64,000 nt of DNA from Paenibacillus flagellatus (GTDB taxonomy: Bacteria > Bacillota > Bacilli > Paenibacillales > NBRC-103111), in NCBI RefSeq assembly GCF_003217775.1, contig NZ_QJVJ01000007.1, positions 248,001 through 312,000 on the forward strand, written 5' to 3'. Under the pieces are notes generated by a model, which saw only the letters and a program-made list of their open reading frames with translations, was not told the origin of the DNA and made no database searches. Below are positions 34,732 to 42,851 of the stretch, piece after piece. Every line of letters starts with the position of its first letter. Positions within the stretch are counted from its first letter, which is position 1. The position numbers were made by a program, and so were the translations under genes.

Positions 34732-34814
34732 TGTGCTCACCTCCCTCCTTTCCTTAGTAAATGCAGCTTGTCTCGAAAAGGAAGGGCGGAGCGCGAGGGT
34801 GGATTTCCTCAATT

Positions 34815-35551
34815 TTACAGGAGCGGGACGGCGGTGAAGTTCATCACCTCGAGAACGATCGGCGTTCCGGCCATAATGGTACCGTCCCCCGCGTTAAGCG
34901 TAAGCGCGGTTGGCGTCGCGCGGAACGATCCGCCTCCTTGCATCATGCCGTTGACATACAAATTCGTATAGCTGAACGGCCCGAGCGTCGGAAACGAGGC
35001 GACCTCGGCTCCGTCGTCGTTCGTAAACTCGGAGGCCGGGAGGACGACGGGCGCCGTCAAGTCCATGTCCGAATCGGCGATGTAGAAATAGCGTCCCCCT
35101 CCGGGGACGATCGCAATCGGAGGGACGACGACCTCCCCCGGTATGCCTTGCGGCCCTTCCGGCCCGACGGGACCGGCCGCGCCGCTCTCGCCGCGGGCGC
35201 CGGGCCCGCCCGATGCGCCTCGAGGGCCTTGCAGCCCCGCGGGCCCTTCTCCGCCCGGAGGCCCGCCCGGCCCTTCCGCTCCTCGCGGACCTGCCGGCCC
35301 CTCGGCGGCCGGCCCCGGAAGCCCCGCCGGTCCGGGCGGGCCAAGCAGCCCCCCCGGTCCCCGGGCTCCGTTTGGCCCGGGCCGGTAAGCGAGCCATCCT
35401 CTCCGCCGTCTTCGTACGCGCCTACAGGCGGAGCGCCTGTTCCATACACGCGCTCCGCGTCTGCCGCGCACACTTTTTCGCTTTCGCGTTTTGACGCGCA
35501 TGGCACCCCGTCGGGATCGCCCTCGTGTTCGTCGGCATCCCATTTTCGCAT
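34815..35551 (-). pseudogene. Collagen-like protein with C-terminal DUF4183, frame interrupted near 35375
   Basis: The C-terminal part (from about 35385 down to 34815) encodes Gly-X-Y repeats ([20 protein letters not shown] and more, about 25 triplets) and a DUF4183 domain ([15 protein letters not shown]). The upstream sequence in that frame is Arg-rich and unlikely. The next frame from ATG 35551 gives a sensible acidic start ([20 protein letters not shown], later [20 protein letters not shown]). The two join if one base is added in the C/G run near 35374-35383. This may be a sequencing error, a true frameshift or a phase-variable tract. The intact protein would be about 245 residues, like BclA-type exosporium filaments. 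Confidence 0.7.
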
Positions 35552-35675
35552 TCCCCCGATTCCCTATTTTCCAATATGTGTATGTCGGCGCCCGCCGATC
35601 CGAAAGGGGCGGGTGACCGGCATGGAGGCGGACGGGAGCCCGACTTTCCGGCTGCAACCGGCGCATCGCGCCCGG

Positions 35676-36119
35676 TTACTCGTGCGGCTCTGACGGGACG
35701 GAGACGATCAGGTCGTCGTCCTCTTTGTTGTCGCGGACGGTCTTTTGCAGAACGAACGAGGACATTGTCAGAAACAGCGCGCATACCGCATAGTAGCCTT
35801 GCACCGACAGCGGCTGGTTCAGGTTGCAAATGCCGATGAACATGGCGACGAGCGCGGTGCCGAACGCCGCCCAGGACAGGAACGTGAAGGCGCCGGTATT
35901 CCGTCTTTTGCCGGTGGGGGCGTCTTCCTGGTTATCGCGGATCGTCTTCTGCAGGACGAAAGCGGACATCGTCAAGTACAGGGCCGCTACGGCGTAGTAG
36001 CCTTTGACCGAAAGCGGCTCCTCCAGCGTATAAATGCCGATGAACATGGCGATAAACGCGCAGGCGAACGACGCCCAAGCCAGAAACGTAAATGCCGCCG
36101 TATTTCTTCTTCTTGTCAT
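35676..36119 (-). CDS. YiaA/YiaB-family membrane protein with internal duplication
   Basis: A 147-residue protein made of two similar halves. Each reads NTxAFTFLxWAxFxxAxxAMFIGI, then a short loop (EEPLSVKGYY or NQPLSVQGYY), then a second helix ending FVLQKTxRDNxED. Each half is a two-helix yiaA/B domain (PF05360), giving four membrane segments. The family's role is unknown. GAGGTG precedes the ATG. It is monocistronic. Confidence 0.85.
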   Translation of the reverse strand: MTRRRNTAAFTFLAWASFACAFIAMFIGIYTLEEPLSVKGYYAVAALYLTMSAFVLQKTIRDNQEDAPTGKRRNTGAFTFLSWAAFGTALVAMFIGICNLNQPLSVQGYYAVCALFLTMSSFVLQKTVRDNKEDDDLIVSVPSEPHE

Positions 36120-36349
36120 GATCCAACACCTCGTTCGGGAGTTTGGCGCCGGACGCTGCGGATGAGCCTTGAGCCCGGTATCGTCCGCGTTATCGGACGG
36201 TTATGGTCACGTCTTAGCACCTGATCCTAGTTTACGACGGCGGCAAGCGGCGGAATAGTACTAACTTTCCGTAGTACCGGGCTTTATGGTACACTGTGGG
36301 ACATAGCGATGTGCCGCCGGCGGCGGCGATGCGGACGGAGGGGAACGGA

Positions 36350-37117
36350 TTGTTTGCGCAGCAAAGGCATCAAGCGATCGTTCAAAAGCTGGAGCGGGAA
36401 AAATCGGTCAAGGCGTCGGAGCTGATCGAGCTGTTCGGCGTGTCGTTCGAGACGATTCGCCGCGATTTGGAGCATTTGGAGGCGCAAGGAGCGCTGAAGC
36501 GCGTTCACGGCGGCGCGATCTCGAACGAATTGGATTACAGCCGGGAAATTCCGCTTCCGGTCCGGGAGACGGCCTTCCGGAAGGAGAAGAGCGAGCTGGC
36601 CGAAATCGCTTCGCGGTACGTCTCCGAAGGGCAGTCGATCGCCATGGACGTCAGCACGACGAATACCGAATTCGCCAAGCTGCTGAAGACGAAGTTCGAG
36701 CGGCTGACGGTCATTACGAACTCGCTGCCGATCGCGAACGTGCTCGTCGACATGCCTCACTATACGATCGTGCTGATCGGGGGCGTCATCCGCAACGCGG
36801 AGCAGAGCGTCATCGGCGACTTGGCCGAACAGTTCGCGGCGCGGTTCCATCCCGACCTGTTCTTCATGAGCATGAGCGGGGTGACGATCGCCGAAGGGAT
36901 AACCGACTTCGGCATCGGGGAAATCCAGGTGAAGAAGACGATGCTGCGCAACGCGAAGCGCACGATCGCGCTGGCGGACAGCAGCAAGTTCGATTGCGTG
37001 TCGCTGACGAAAATATGCGGCGCCGGCGAGGTGGAGCGCTTCGTCACCGACCCGGGCATCGACCGGGCTATTGTGGAGCGATATGCCCGGCACGGAATCG
37101 AAATCGTCTTCGAGTAG
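36350..37117 (+). CDS. DeoR-family transcriptional regulator
   Basis: A 255-residue sugar-metabolism regulator. The N-terminal winged helix is QQRHQAIVQKLEREKSVKAS, then LIELFGVSFETIRRDLEHLEAQG and RVHGGAI. The C-terminal DeoRC sensor domain has the phosphosugar-binding pattern SIAMDVSTTNTEFAKLL, VITNSLPIANVL and LADSSKFD. The TTG at 36350, six bases after GGAGGGG, gives the normal family start; the frame is open back to 36296. TACACT at 36290-36295 may be the -10. There is no sugar operon directly next to it. A terminator follows. Confidence 0.88.
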   Translation: MFAQQRHQAIVQKLEREKSVKASELIELFGVSFETIRRDLEHLEAQGALKRVHGGAISNELDYSREIPLPVRETAFRKEKSELAEIASRYVSEGQSIAMDVSTTNTEFAKLLKTKFERLTVITNSLPIANVLVDMPHYTIVLIGGVIRNAEQSVIGDLAEQFAARFHPDLFFMSMSGVTIAEGITDFGIGEIQVKKTMLRNAKRTIALADSSKFDCVSLTKICGAGEVERFVTDPGIDRAIVERYARHGIEIVFE

Positions 37118-37158
37118 GGCGGGCAAGGAACGGAAAGGAAGGCGGACATTCGAACGGG

Positions 37159-37190
37159 ATCGGCCGAAGAAACGGTCGGTTCTTTTTTTT
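37159..37190 (+). terminator. Terminator after the DeoR gene
   Basis: ATCGGCCG and CGGTCGGT (two G-T pairs) with a 6-base loop are followed by TC and eight T. Confidence 0.8.
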
Positions 37191-37194
37191 GCCC

Positions 37195-37270
37195 GAAAAT
37201 GATGTTGTATTTATGTTAATTATGTTGTATATATGTGTGTATATTTGTTTTTGTGTGAAATGAGGAGGGA
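37195..37270 (+). promoter_or_regulatory. C-free, AT-rich leader of the EamA gene
   Basis: For 76 bases the plus strand contains no C, in a genome of about 62 % GC. The stretch is G/T/A only, with a partial repeat of ATGTTGTAT (37203 and 37223), and ends in the ribosome site GAGGAGGG. It must contain the promoter; TTAATT at about 37215 or TATATA at about 37229 are possible -10 elements. Confidence 0.6.
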
Positions 37271-37274
37271 CGTC

Positions 37275-38138
37275 ATGTCATTGCCGGAGCTTTCGCTGCT
37301 TTTCGTCATCGGTTCGGGACTCGCCCATGCGGTGTGGAATTTGTTTGCCAAGCAAAGCGAGGACAAGGCCGCTTTTTTGTGGGCGATGTACATCCCGTCG
37401 ACGATTGCGCTGCTGCCGCTCGCCGTGGCCGAAGCGTCGCGGCTTCCCGTTACGGCCCGGGCGCTTCTTCCGGTCGCCCTGTCGATCGCGCTCCAAAGCG
37501 TCTACGCGCTGCTGCTCGCCCGGACGTACAAGCGGAGCGACCTGTCCCAGGCTTACCCGGTCATGCGGGGAACGTCCACGCTGCTCATCCCCGTGCTCGG
37601 CGTCGTCTTCCTCGGCGAGTCGCTTCCCGTCGGAGGCTGGCTCGGCATCGCGTGCCTGATCGCGGGCTTTGCGGTCATGAGCGGCTGGAATCCGCTGCGC
37701 GGCCGTCCGCACGTGCCGTTCAAGCCGTTTTTGCTGGCGCTCTCCGTCGGGTTATGCACGACGTGTTATACGCTCGTCGACAAGCTTAATCTCGCTGCCT
37801 TGTCGCCGCTCGCGCTGCTCGCCGTCACGAATGTCGGGTTCATTCTGGGCTTGACCCCGGCGGCTGTCGCCTCCGGCGCCATCCGGCGCACGGTCGTCCG
37901 CCGCTGGAAGTCGTTCGCGGTAGGGGCGGTTCTGTCGCCGGGCTCGTATTTGCTGTTCCTGTTCGCGATGCAGCACGCCCAGGTGACGTATATCGCGCCG
38001 CTGCGGGAGGTCGGCATCGTGTTCGGGGCGCTGCTCGGCATGGTCGTCCTGAAGGAGAAGCACGGCGCGGTCCGGATTGCGGCTTCCGTCGTCGTCGTAA
38101 CGGGCATTTTCCTCATCGCGGTATCGGGCTACCGGTGA
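37275..38138 (+). CDS. EamA-family (DMT superfamily) transporter
   Basis: A 287-residue membrane protein with about ten hydrophobic helices in two EamA repeats. The first repeat has SGLAHAVWNLFAKQSEDKAA and DLSQAYPVMRGTSTLLIPVLG, typical of the family. The second ends in YIAPLREVGIVFGALLGMVV and VTGIFLIAVSGY. These proteins export or import small metabolites; the substrate is unknown. GAGGAGGG precedes ATG 37275, and the frame is open back to 37233 without a site. The leader is the unusual C-free stretch. Confidence 0.88.
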   Translation: MSLPELSLLFVIGSGLAHAVWNLFAKQSEDKAAFLWAMYIPSTIALLPLAVAEASRLPVTARALLPVALSIALQSVYALLLARTYKRSDLSQAYPVMRGTSTLLIPVLGVVFLGESLPVGGWLGIACLIAGFAVMSGWNPLRGRPHVPFKPFLLALSVGLCTTCYTLVDKLNLAALSPLALLAVTNVGFILGLTPAAVASGAIRRTVVRRWKSFAVGAVLSPGSYLLFLFAMQHAQVTYIAPLREVGIVFGALLGMVVLKEKHGAVRIAASVVVVTGIFLIAVSGYR

Positions 38139-38232
38139 ACGCTTCCGCAAGCCGGGTTGGTAACGAAGGGGAATCGTGGGTACACTACAACCGTGATCCA
38201 CTCCGACCTGTGGCAGAAAGGAGACGTTCGCA

Positions 38233-39129
38233 TTGGCGTCATCCCCCGGAACGCCGGCCGAAGCTTGCCGGCAGCACAAGCGCAGCACGAAGCTGCAAAT
38301 CGTCAGCCGGGCGCTGCTTATTTTTTTGGGCGCGGCGCTCGTATCCGTCGGTCTCGAAATTTTTTTGGTGCCGAACCATATTATCGACGGTGGGGTCGTC
38401 GGCATCTCGATCATCAGCCAGCATTTGACGGGGCTGCCGTTAGGCCTGTTTTTGACGGTGATCAACTTGCCGTTTCTGTATATCGGCTACAAGCAAATCG
38501 GCAAAACGTTCGCGTTGTCCACGCTGTACGGCGTTATCGTCATGTCCGTCGGCACGGCGCTGCTTCACCCGGTCGCTCCGATTACGATCGATCCGCTGCT
38601 CGCGGCCGTATTCGGCGGCATCATCCTCGGCATCGGCGTCGGCATGGTCATCCGGACGGGCGGCTCGCTCGACGGGACGGAGATCGTGGCGATCTTGCTG
38701 AACAAGCGGTCGCCGTTCTCGGTCGGCGAAATCGTCCTGTTTTTCAACCTGTTCATTCTCGGCAGCGCCGGCTTCGTCTTCGGCTGGGACCGCGCGATGT
38801 ACTCGCTGATCGCGTACTACATCGCCTTCAAAATGATCGACTTGACGATCGAGGGGTTCAACGAGTCGAAGTCGGTTTGGATCATCAGCGACGAGTACCG
38901 GACGCTCGGAGACGCGATTTTGAACCGGCTCGGCCGCGGCGTCACGTATTTGAGCGGGGAAGGCGCCTATACCGGCGACGACAAGCAGGTCATCTTTTGC
39001 GTCGTCACCCGGCTCGAGGAAGCGAAGCTGAAGTCGATCGTCGAGGAGCTCGACCCGTCGGCGTTTCTCGCCATCGGCAACATCCATGACGTGCGGGGCG
39101 GCCGGTTCAAGAAAAAGGACATCCATTAG
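38233..39129 (+). CDS. YitT-family membrane protein (DUF161 with C-terminal DUF2179)
   Basis: A 298-residue protein with five to six hydrophobic helices (LLIFLGAALVSVGLEIFLVPN, LGLFLTVINLPFLYIGY, LLAAVFGGIILGIGVGMVI) and the family pattern RTGGSLDGTEIVAILLNK. The last 80 residues (SVWIISDEYRTLGDAILNRL, QVIFCVVTRLEEAKLKSIV) form the soluble DUF2179 domain. The function is not established. The TTG at 38233 follows AAAGGAGA. It is the last plus-strand gene before the MITE-like element. Confidence 0.9.
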   Translation: MASSPGTPAEACRQHKRSTKLQIVSRALLIFLGAALVSVGLEIFLVPNHIIDGGVVGISIISQHLTGLPLGLFLTVINLPFLYIGYKQIGKTFALSTLYGVIVMSVGTALLHPVAPITIDPLLAAVFGGIILGIGVGMVIRTGGSLDGTEIVAILLNKRSPFSVGEIVLFFNLFILGSAGFVFGWDRAMYSLIAYYIAFKMIDLTIEGFNESKSVWIISDEYRTLGDAILNRLGRGVTYLSGEGAYTGDDKQVIFCVVTRLEEAKLKSIVEELDPSAFLAIGNIHDVRGGRFKKKDIH

Positions 39130-39145
39130 CTCTTCCCTCAACACA

Positions 39146-39175
39146 ACGGCTCCCGATGATTAGATCGGGAGCCGT
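39146..39175. terminator. Hairpin after the YitT gene (copy 1)
   Basis: ACGGCTCCCGAT and ATCGGGAGCCGT with a 6-base loop. There is no T-run. A near copy lies at 39384-39410, so the MITE-like element is bracketed by two versions of the same hairpin. Confidence 0.7.
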
Positions 39176-39179
39176 CACC

Positions 39180-39378
39180 GGCTTGTTGAGAAAGTCCTAG
39201 GAGTGTTTATGAGATACGAAATGGGGGAGGGAGATGCGCGTAAAGCGAAGCGGCTGACTTTAAAATCGAGCTGTATCCCGATTTTCAAAGAAAACAGCTC
39301 GATTTTAACGGAAGTGGAGCGCATTCCCTTGCCCCATGCCTTACCTACTTCCTCTCTATCCCGACTTTCTCAACAGCC
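39180..39378. mobile_element. MITE-like element, about 199 bp, with inverted termini
   Basis: The ends GGCTTGTTGAGAAAGTC (39180-39196) and GACTTTCTCAACAGCC (39363-39378) are inverted repeats differing by one base (an extra T). Inside, TAAAATCGAGCTGT (39261-39274) and its exact complement (39294-39307) form a second inverted repeat. There is no coding frame of interest. The GTTGAGAAAGTC end resembles ends I associate with IS1182-type elements, so this may be a non-autonomous derivative. No clear short target duplication is seen. Confidence 0.6.
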
Positions 39379-39383
39379 TCAAG

Positions 39384-39412
39384 ACGGCTCCCGATCAAGT
39401 CGGGAGCCGTTT
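39384..39412. terminator. Hairpin next to the nucleotidase-like gene (copy 2)
   Basis: ACGGCTCCCGA and TCGGGAGCCGT with a 5-base loop followed by TT. On the minus strand it lies just after the stop of the gene ending at 39419. It is a near copy of the hairpin at 39146. Confidence 0.7.
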
Positions 39413-39418
39413 CCATCT

Positions 39419-41389
39419 TCATTTCATCGCCTTCCACAGCAGATGGGCGGCCTCGGCGCGCGTGACGTATTCCTTCGGCGCGAACCGGTTGTGAAGCCGC
39501 CCCGTCAGCAAGCCTTGCCGGGCCAATCCGGCTACCGCGCCTCTCGCCCAGTCCGACAGCCGGTCGTCGTCCGCAAAATTCGCCGATTCCGCCTCCGCGA
39601 CCGGACGGCCGTTGGCGTCCAGCGCCGCCTTCAGCATAACCGCCGCTTCTTCCCGCATCAACGGGGCGTCCGGCTCTTGCCGGTTCGAACCGTTCCCGTT
39701 CCACGCCGATCCGGAATCGAAGGGGAACGAGCGGTTCAGCAGCCCGGCCCATTCCGCCCGGGTTATCGCTTGATCGGGACCGAAGCGTCCGGCATCCGTT
39801 CCGTCCATCCAGCCTTGGCCGTACAGCCCGTACACGCCTTCCTGCGCCCAATGACCGAAGGGGACGTCGACGAAGCCGTTAACGCGGATCCGTCCTTCGG
39901 TCTTCGCATCGATCGTGCCCAGCTTCTTCGCATACGCCACGAGCAGCTCGACGTCGGTCAGCGCTTCATTCGCCGAGACGATGCTTTTCGCGTCGCCGAA
40001 CATCGTATAGCTGTCGCCGCCCGTGAACATATAGTTGGACAAGGCGACCTTGTACCGGGCGTTCTTGTCGACGGGAACGCCGTTCGCCTCCGCATCCTCG
40101 ATCCGCCGCCCCGTAGGCTTGCCGGGATTGTAGACGTACGAGACGCCGGACACCTGCAGAAACCGGCCGGCCAGCTGTTCGGTCGCGGACACGCCGTTCT
40201 CCAGAGCGGCTAGCAGCGTTTCCCCGCTCATCTCCGCCGCGACGATTTTGTTGCCGAAGGGCAGGATGGACTTGGCGTCCTTCAACGTGAACGTTCCCGC
40301 TTTCGCGCTTGCCCGGATGCCGCCGCCGTTCGCGAACGCGACGTCGGTCCGGTAGTAATCCTTGTAGGCGTCCGCGATCCAATTGCCGACGGCGGTTTCC
40401 CGGTAGCGGGACTCGTGGTTGTCCCCGTAGGCCAAATCGGTTTTCGTCACGGCGATCGGCTTCCCCAGCTCCTCGTCGAGCTTGGCCTGGTACGCTGCAG
40501 CCAGTTCGGCCAGCGCCTTGTCCTCCGGAACGGTTTCATCGGCCTTCCAGATGTCGTGGGAAAGAGTGACGGTTCCGTCGGACGTTTTGCTGATATCCAA
40601 GCGGACGACCGATCCCATGTTCCCTTGGGGAGAGAAAATAAGCCGGTTCCCCTCGTTTACTTCATGAACGGACGACCGCTCCTCGGCCTCCTCCTCGGTA
40701 AAGACGACCCGGATTTCGGGAACGGCCTGCAGCAGCGCTTTATCGTCGGCGACCGGCTGCTGGGTCAACGCGATGACGAGATCGGGGTTCCCGTCCCGCT
40801 TCAGCTTCTCCACCGCTTTCCGGGCCGACTCGATGACGTCCAGCTGCTTCACGTGATCGTCCTGGGTCGTCGTATCCATGGCGCTCGTCAAGCCGATGAC
40901 GCCGATGCGGATGCCCTGCTTGTCGAACAGCTTGTATGCCGGCACTTGGGCGAAAGGCTTCCCGTCCTGGCCCGCCAAGTTGGACGAAATCCAGTCGAAT
41001 CGGGACGCCTTGACCAATTCGATCGTATTCGCCGCACCCGCATCGAAATCGTGCTGACCGAAATTCGCCACGTCGATCGGAATCGCGTTGAACGCTTCGA
41101 CCATCGGAAACCCTTTGAACACGCCGCCGAAAAGCGTGCCGCCGCCGAGATCGCCTCCGAACGCGACGATTTTCTCGTTGTTCACGCGATCGACCAGCGT
41201 CTTGATCCGCGCGACTCCTCCTCGGGTTCCGAGCTTGTCCGACACGGGGGCGATTTCGTGTCCGTCGTTGAAATACAAAAAGGAAACGGTTGCCGGTATG
41301 GCCGGTTCCGCCCGCGCGGGCTCGTTCCAGCCGAACGGAGCGGCCGCGATCGAGAAAAGCAGAACCGAATGCAACAAACGTTTTGACAT
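39419..41389 (-). CDS. 5'-nucleotidase/metallophosphatase-like surface protein with SLH domain, metal site degenerate
   Basis: A 656-residue secreted protein. The signal peptide is about residues 1-27 (ends EPARAEP). The metallophosphatase-like domain shows FLYFNDGHEIAPV and VAFGGDLGGGT, but the Asn of GNHEFD is Gln (NFGQHDFDAG), the conserved ALTH site reads IALTQQPVADD, and the GGHSH motif is absent (VVFTEEEAEERSS). The 5_nucleotid_C domain is normal (ETAVGNWIADAYKDYYRTDV, FANGGGIRA). About three SLH repeats at the C terminus (FGHWAQEGVYGLYGQGWMDG; ITRAEWAGLLNR; VTRAEAAHLLWKAMK) anchor it to the cell wall. It is probably catalytically inactive or altered. ATG 41389 is chosen by the signal peptide. 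Confidence 0.85.
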   Translation of the reverse strand: MSKRLLHSVLLFSIAAAPFGWNEPARAEPAIPATVSFLYFNDGHEIAPVSDKLGTRGGVARIKTLVDRVNNEKIVAFGGDLGGGTLFGGVFKGFPMVEAFNAIPIDVANFGQHDFDAGAANTIELVKASRFDWISSNLAGQDGKPFAQVPAYKLFDKQGIRIGVIGLTSAMDTTTQDDHVKQLDVIESARKAVEKLKRDGNPDLVIALTQQPVADDKALLQAVPEIRVVFTEEEAEERSSVHEVNEGNRLIFSPQGNMGSVVRLDISKTSDGTVTLSHDIWKADETVPEDKALAELAAAYQAKLDEELGKPIAVTKTDLAYGDNHESRYRETAVGNWIADAYKDYYRTDVAFANGGGIRASAKAGTFTLKDAKSILPFGNKIVAAEMSGETLLAALENGVSATEQLAGRFLQVSGVSYVYNPGKPTGRRIEDAEANGVPVDKNARYKVALSNYMFTGGDSYTMFGDAKSIVSANEALTDVELLVAYAKKLGTIDAKTEGRIRVNGFVDVPFGHWAQEGVYGLYGQGWMDGTDAGRFGPDQAITRAEWAGLLNRSFPFDSGSAWNGNGSNRQEPDAPLMREEAAVMLKAALDANGRPVAEAESANFADDDRLSDWARGAVAGLARQGLLTGRLHNRFAPKEYVTRAEAAHLLWKAMK

Positions 41390-41589
41390 GGGGCGTTCCA
41401 TCCTTTCGCCATTGTTCGAGACGGGTTCGTTTCGCCTTTTCATTATAGGCGAACGGAGGGGCGGGAATATGTCGGCCGCGTAAAGATTTGGTAACGATTG
41501 CGTAAAGGACCGTTCTCCGCGCCGAGACGACGGTTCTCCCGGCAGCCGCATCGTCCGCCGAAGAAAGCGTTTTACCCGATGGTGTTATT

Positions 41590-41698
41590 AAACCGGTTTC
41601 GTGAATATATATCCGTATAACGCTTGCGAACGCGCACCTTTCACGCAGCTTCACACAATATCAACATCGCACTAACACTCCGTTTATAAAACCGGTTT
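41590..41698. promoter_or_regulatory. Twin AAACCGGTTT operators, LacI type
   Basis: Two perfect 10-bp palindromes AAACCGGTTT lie at 41590-41599 and 41689-41698, both extended by T on the left, exactly 99 bases apart. The second overlaps a -10-like TTTATAAA just before the LacI gene. The spacing is close to a whole number of helical turns for looping. The intergenic region (41390-41745) holds no other gene. Confidence 0.75.
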
Positions 41699-41745
41699 AA
41701 TCTATTCGGTGAGAACGAAAACGAACGAAGCGAGGGGGAGGGTAC

Positions 41746-42786
41746 TTGGCCACGATCGACGATGTAGCCAGAACGGCAGGCGTTTCGAAGAGCACGGTGT
41801 CCAGCGTGTTCAGCCAGAAGCGGCCGATCAGCAAAGAAGTGACCGAACGGGTTCTGGCCGCCGCCCGTCAGTTGGATTACAAACCGAATTACTGGGCGAG
41901 AAGCTTGGCGAACAAGACGACCCGCATCATCGGCTTGAACATGCCCGGCGAACGGGTCAAATTCAGCTTGTTCCATCTGTCGCTGCTGAACGGCGTATTG
42001 AGCGAGTGCAGCTCGAGCGGATACCGGCTTCTCGTCAATTCGCTGTCGAGAACGTACTTGGACGAAGTGCCCCATTTGGCGAAAGAACCGGTGGACGGCG
42101 ACATTCTCCTCGATCCCGTGGAGGGCGACGTCCGCATCGCCGACCGGATCCGCCAGAAGCTGCCGTTGGTCGTCATCGGCAGGCCGTCCGGAGAATTCGA
42201 ATCGAAAGTATCGTACGTCGACAACGACAACGTCGAGAACGGCAGGCAGGTGACCGAGTATTTGCTCGGACTCGGGCATCGGCGCATCTTGTTTCTGAAC
42301 GCCTCCGCCGGCAAAACCGTATCCGCGGACCGCGGACTGGGCTACCGGAGAGCGCTCGAGCAAGCCGGCGTGCCGTTCGATCCGCAGCTGCTCGTCCATA
42401 AAGACCCGAACCAAACGTCGTCCGACTTCGGATACGCCGTATCGAAAAAAGCGATCGCAAAGCATCCCGATATTACGGCGATCATTACCGATACGGACAA
42501 AATGGCGGTCGGCGTCTACAAAGCGGCGGCGGAGGCGGGAATCGCCATTCCGGGCGACTTGTCGGTCATCGCGTTCAGCGACGAAACGGTATTCGCAGCC
42601 GAGCTTCATCCTCCGTTGACGGGGGTGAAGCTATTCGGCGAAGAGCTCGGACGGGAGGCGGCGAAGCTGCTGATCGACCAATGCGTCTCCGGGAACCGCT
42701 CGGTGAAGCGGGCGCTGATCGCCACGGAAATGGTCGAGCGCGGCTCGTGCGCGGCGGCCCCGGTCCGGGCGGCAACGGACCATTGA
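41746..42786 (+). CDS. LacI-family transcriptional regulator
   Basis: A 346-residue repressor. The N-terminal helix-turn-helix and hinge helix are ATIDDVARTAGVSKSTVSSV, RVLAAARQLDYKPNYWARSL. The periplasmic-binding-protein-like domain follows (RIIGLNMPGE, GLGHRRILFLNASAG, ITAIITDTDKMAVGVYKAA, LSVIAFSDET). GGGGGAGG precedes TTG 41746. Two AAACCGGTTT sites upstream fit autoregulation. The binding-protein gene follows after 65 bases, so regulator and importer are likely one operon, with the imported sugar as inducer. Confidence 0.92.
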   Translation: MATIDDVARTAGVSKSTVSSVFSQKRPISKEVTERVLAAARQLDYKPNYWARSLANKTTRIIGLNMPGERVKFSLFHLSLLNGVLSECSSSGYRLLVNSLSRTYLDEVPHLAKEPVDGDILLDPVEGDVRIADRIRQKLPLVVIGRPSGEFESKVSYVDNDNVENGRQVTEYLLGLGHRRILFLNASAGKTVSADRGLGYRRALEQAGVPFDPQLLVHKDPNQTSSDFGYAVSKKAIAKHPDITAIITDTDKMAVGVYKAAAEAGIAIPGDLSVIAFSDETVFAAELHPPLTGVKLFGEELGREAAKLLIDQCVSGNRSVKRALIATEMVERGSCAAAPVRAATDH

Positions 42787-42851
42787 ACGGAAGGACGGTA
42801 CCGGCCCATGCGAGGCCGGCGAACGTTAAAACGAAACGGGAGGGATACGCG

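Noticed and set aside
35143-35388. Plus-strand frame rich in Gly and Pro
   Set aside because: It is the complement of the collagen repeats: Gly-Pro triplets are also read on the opposite strand. The minus strand has the DUF4183 domain and start region.
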